Shown here piece after piece: positions 6,457 through 8,457 of a DNA stretch of 8,457 nucleotides. The notes under the pieces are model-generated. The model had not been told where the DNA came from, ran no database searches, and saw only the letters and a list, made by a program, of their open reading frames with translations. The DNA is from Methanobacteriota archaeon (lineage in GTDB: Archaea > Thermoplasmatota > Poseidoniia > Poseidoniales > Poseidoniaceae), in assembly GCA_002714305.1 (NCBI GenBank), contig PAWY01000007.1, positions 27,574 to 36,030 of the forward strand. Reading direction: 5' to 3'. A program made the position numbers and the translations under genes. The first letter of the stretch is position 1, and each line of letters opens with the position of its first letter.

Positions 6457-7198
6457 GGTTTGGCCCCACAAAGGACCACGTGCTCTCCTCGGTAAAATGT
6501 TGGGACAACAACCGATGGCAGGCCGTTGACAACGCGTGAGAGGAACCGAGTTGAATTCCATCCAATGTCCCCACTCTGCACACGCCCATGCCGGTACCAA
6601 CCAGCACGAATTCAGCACATCGAGCCACGGTTCGTTCGTTCAATTTGCCTTTCACGACGGGTAGACCAACGGTCGGGAGCAGCGCTTCGAGGAGGCCAGC
6701 CGTCACTCCATCAACGCCACCTTCTGAGGCCGGGGCCATCCACACCGTGCCGTCTTCATCAAGCACCAATGGCGTGGCCCGGTCCCCGTCCACGATGGCG
6801 TGTTCATGCACGAGCAAAGCAGCATCGCAACCCGCTGTCTCAGCGGCTTCCATCGCGGAGACATAGGCGGTCCAATCACCGTGTTTCGTTCCGTTTGTTC
6901 GTTCGTTCCATCTTGGCGCAGGCACAGAAATCGCGTCAATTTCTTCGTTTCGAACAACAAGAGGGCGGCGACGCACCTCCCACGTTCCCTGGCCAGTGGT
7001 GGCGACCCGAGCGAGTTGCCATGAATCTCCCGAGTCCGCCTGACTCAGCGGTGGGGATTCAGACGGCAGCGTGAGGCGCAACCGTTGGGCATGGTTCTTC
7101 ATTCGCTGATGGTGGCGTGGCCAGTCGGCCACCGCTCCATTTTCATTGACCAGAACAGTGGTGAACACTTCGGTGCGGGGGCCGGTTGGAGCCATCAT
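6449..7198 (-). CDS. pabC: Class IV PLP enzyme, probable 4-amino-4-deoxychorismate lyase
   Basis: This 249-residue protein resembles fold-type IV PLP enzymes (PabC, branched-chain and D-amino-acid aminotransferases). The expected PLP lysine is Lys105 in TKHGDWTAY, at the border of the two domains. AIVDGDRATPLVL (134-146) matches the family segment usually written EGxxSN, but has Asp for Glu and Ala-Thr for Ser-Asn. VDGVTAGLL (162-170) corresponds to the phosphate-binding GITR segment without its usual Arg. The N-terminus, EVFTTVLVNENGAV with RHHQRMKNHAQRL, fits the family's opening strand and helix. Its last codons overlap the start of pabBA by 8 nt, so cleavage of aminodeoxychorismate to p-aminobenzoate and pyruvate is the natural role. 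An aminotransferase or D-amino-acid role is possible given the divergent motifs. ATGs at 7198 and 7195 follow GAGGG; the second has the better spacing. It begins 6 nt after the stop of the surface-protein gene. Confidence 0.8.
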   Translation of the reverse strand: MMAPTGPRTEVFTTVLVNENGAVADWPRHHQRMKNHAQRLRLTLPSESPPLSQADSGDSWQLARVATTGQGTWEVRRRPLVVRNEEIDAISVPAPRWNERTNGTKHGDWTAYVSAMEAAETAGCDAALLVHEHAIVDGDRATPLVLDEDGTVWMAPASEGGVDGVTAGLLEALLPTVGLPVVKGKLNERTVARCAEFVLVGTGMGVCRVGTLDGIQLGSSHALSTACHRLLSQHFTEESTWSFVGPNHV

Positions 7199-7206
7199 CT
7201 TCCCTC
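7199..7206 (-). promoter_or_regulatory. Ribosome binding site of pabC, overlapping the preceding stop
   Basis: On the minus strand GAGGGAAG directly precedes ATGATG, and its first bases are part of the stop codon of the surface-protein gene. GAGGG is 3 nt before the first ATG (7198) and 6 nt before the second (7195), so translation may start at either. The overlap with the stop suggests ribosomes finishing the upstream gene re-initiate here. Confidence 0.55.
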
Positions 7207-8457
7207 ACAGCAAATCGTCAAGGAAGGAGGTATCGATGTCCGGCATCTTTGGTGCAGCGGCTGGCTCGTCAAGCAATCCGTCCAACAGGGCTTGGTCAAC
7301 TTGAGGTTTGAGCACGGGCTGCGTTGCTTGGTAGGCGGGTCGACCATAATCTGGTGTTTGCGTGGCGTTCGCCGGAGCGTAGATGTTGTTGGTCTGCTGG
7401 CTTGAGATGCCCGGTGGTGCAGCTGGAACAGCTGACGCAGCCACGGGAGCGGGTGCAGCCGCAGGGGTGTCCCAACTGGTGTCTTGAATGCCCCAGGTTG
7501 CTTCTTGAAGTTCCCAAGTCTTCGACCGACGACTGGCGCTGTTTCGAGTTCGGACCACAATGATCAGGAGGAGGACCACGATGAGCAGCATGCCTGCAGC
7601 GATGAGGTTGGGCGTGGTCAACAGCGACTCGAGGCTGAGTTGCCCACCGTCATCGCCGCCACCGTCCGTGCTCCCGTCGTCGCCAAGGGCATTCACCTTC
7701 ACCGCTTCAACCGTGGATTTGGCCACGGCGTCATCGTATGGAACGACAGCAACATAGTAGGCTGTTGCATTGTCAAGACCGTCGAACAGATCAGCGGTGA
7801 TGAGGAAGGAATTGGCCGAGACGGTTTGGCCGACCATGGTGGCGTCTTCGGTGGACGTGAACATGTCTTCGCTGATGTAGACGTGGTAGCCTCGCACGTT
7901 GGCATCGACGGAGTGTCGCCACTCAACAAAGACGCTGGTTTCTTCAAACCATTCTGCTTCCACATTCTCAATGTCTGGCAGGTAAACGCCTGGGTCGGTG
8001 ATGCCTTCGTTTGTGGCAGCGGCTGAAACCATGGTGAGCTCATCAACATGGGCGTTGCCTGAGGAATCCATGACCACGACAGCCACCCAGATGTCTTGAC
8101 CAGCAATGACGGGCACATCATCAGCGATGACATCGATGACCAATGGGAGGGTGGGTGAGCGCTCCAAGGTGGCGATTGGATTGAGAGCAAGTTGCGTTCC
8201 TTCTCGTCCAACCATTCCTTCGAAGTTGTAGGTTTCGGCGTACACCATGTACTTCCAGGCATCATCGGCGTCCGATAACTCAAACGACAACAAGAGGGCC
8301 TTGCCATCATCGTTGGGCCGGTCGACCAGCGTGAGTTCCGTCAATCGGTCTGGAGCGGTGTTGTCGTTGATGTTGTCGATGGGCGTAACGGTCGCTTGCG
8401 TCAATTCCGTGAGGTGCACGTTCCCCTTGAGGTCGTGGACCGTCACGGCCACGAACA
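7205..8457 (-). CDS. Membrane-anchored surface protein with fibronectin-type repeats, N-terminus beyond the window
   Basis: The frame is open through the right edge, so only the C-terminal part (about 417 codons) is here. Residues below count from the codon at 8452. The outer part holds beta-rich repeats of fibronectin III style: the end of one (1-20), a second (about 34-145) and a third (about 160-254). The motif WVAV-x-V-x-D-x2-GN-x-H-x2-ELT closes the second, nearly the same sequence closes the first, and YYVAVVPYDD belongs to the third. A Gly/Asp-rich spacer (257-270) leads to one membrane helix (282-300), then a basic RTRN stop-transfer. The cytoplasmic tail has three tryptophans seven residues apart (313, 320, 327), a Pro/Ala-rich stretch and an acidic-leucine end (LLDGLLDE at 389-396, FLDDLL at 410-415). 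It is probably an adhesion, scaffold or sensor protein; no catalytic motif is visible. It is probably the leading visible gene of the operon containing pabC and pabBA. Confidence 0.85.
   Translation of the reverse strand, partial: FVAVTVHDLKGNVHLTELTQATVTPIDNINDNTAPDRLTELTLVDRPNDDGKALLLSFELSDADDAWKYMVYAETYNFEGMVGREGTQLALNPIATLERSPTLPLVIDVIADDVPVIAGQDIWVAVVVMDSSGNAHVDELTMVSAAATNEGITDPGVYLPDIENVEAEWFEETSVFVEWRHSVDANVRGYHVYISEDMFTSTEDATMVGQTVSANSFLITADLFDGLDNATAYYVAVVPYDDAVAKSTVEAVKVNALGDDGSTDGGGDDGGQLSLESLLTTPNLIAAGMLLIVVLLLIIVVRTRNSASRRSKTWELQEATWGIQDTSWDTPAAAPAPVAASAVPAAPPGISSQQTNNIYAPANATQTPDYGRPAYQATQPVLKPQVDQALLDGLLDEPAAAPKMPDIDTSFLDDLL

Noticed and set aside
6457..6618. Upstream extension of pabBA by 54 codons
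   Set aside because: The added residues have no family match and lie wholly within the pabC coding region. ATG 6456 gives the ATGTCTGA overlap expected for coupled genes.

Overview
The window most likely comes from an uncultured marine archaeon of the Thermoplasmatota, probably Marine Group II (Poseidoniales). The clues are an archaeal-type YchF-like GTPase with a four-cysteine insert and an NKxD motif, a TATA-like promoter, an oligo-T stop signal, a membrane-anchored surface protein with fibronectin-type repeats, tight operons and moderately GC-rich codons. The assignment is inferred from gene content; no 16S rRNA or other marker gene is present.

The layout is two convergent operons that meet at about 3790. 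The plus-strand unit starts after a promoter region (about 120-203) that carries two inverted repeats. It encodes a 90-residue two-helix membrane protein, a 661-residue polytopic membrane protein, and a YchF/Obg-family GTPase. The gaps are 15 nt and then a 3-4 nt overlap, so the three are probably co-transcribed. The 661-residue protein has one extra N-terminal helix, then twelve helices arranged like heme-copper oxidase subunit I (closest by eye to cbb3-type CcoN), then a cytosolic tail with paired EF-hands. Most of the positions that should carry heme and copper histidines are not histidine.

The minus-strand unit reads from beyond the right edge toward the centre. It encodes the C-terminal part of a large surface protein (fibronectin-type repeats, one membrane helix, cytoplasmic tail), a class IV PLP enzyme resembling aminodeoxychorismate lyase (PabC), a fused aminodeoxychorismate synthase in the order PabB-PabA, and a small zinc-ribbon membrane protein. 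PabBA and PabC together would make p-aminobenzoate from chorismate and glutamine for a folate-type cofactor. Nothing in the sequence explains why a surface protein and a zinc-ribbon protein flank this pathway.

The most interesting item is the oxidase-like protein with lost metal ligands and a calcium-binding tail. It looks like a repurposed respiratory fold that may be calcium-regulated. This rests on an alignment made by eye from memory and should be tested by profile search and structure prediction.
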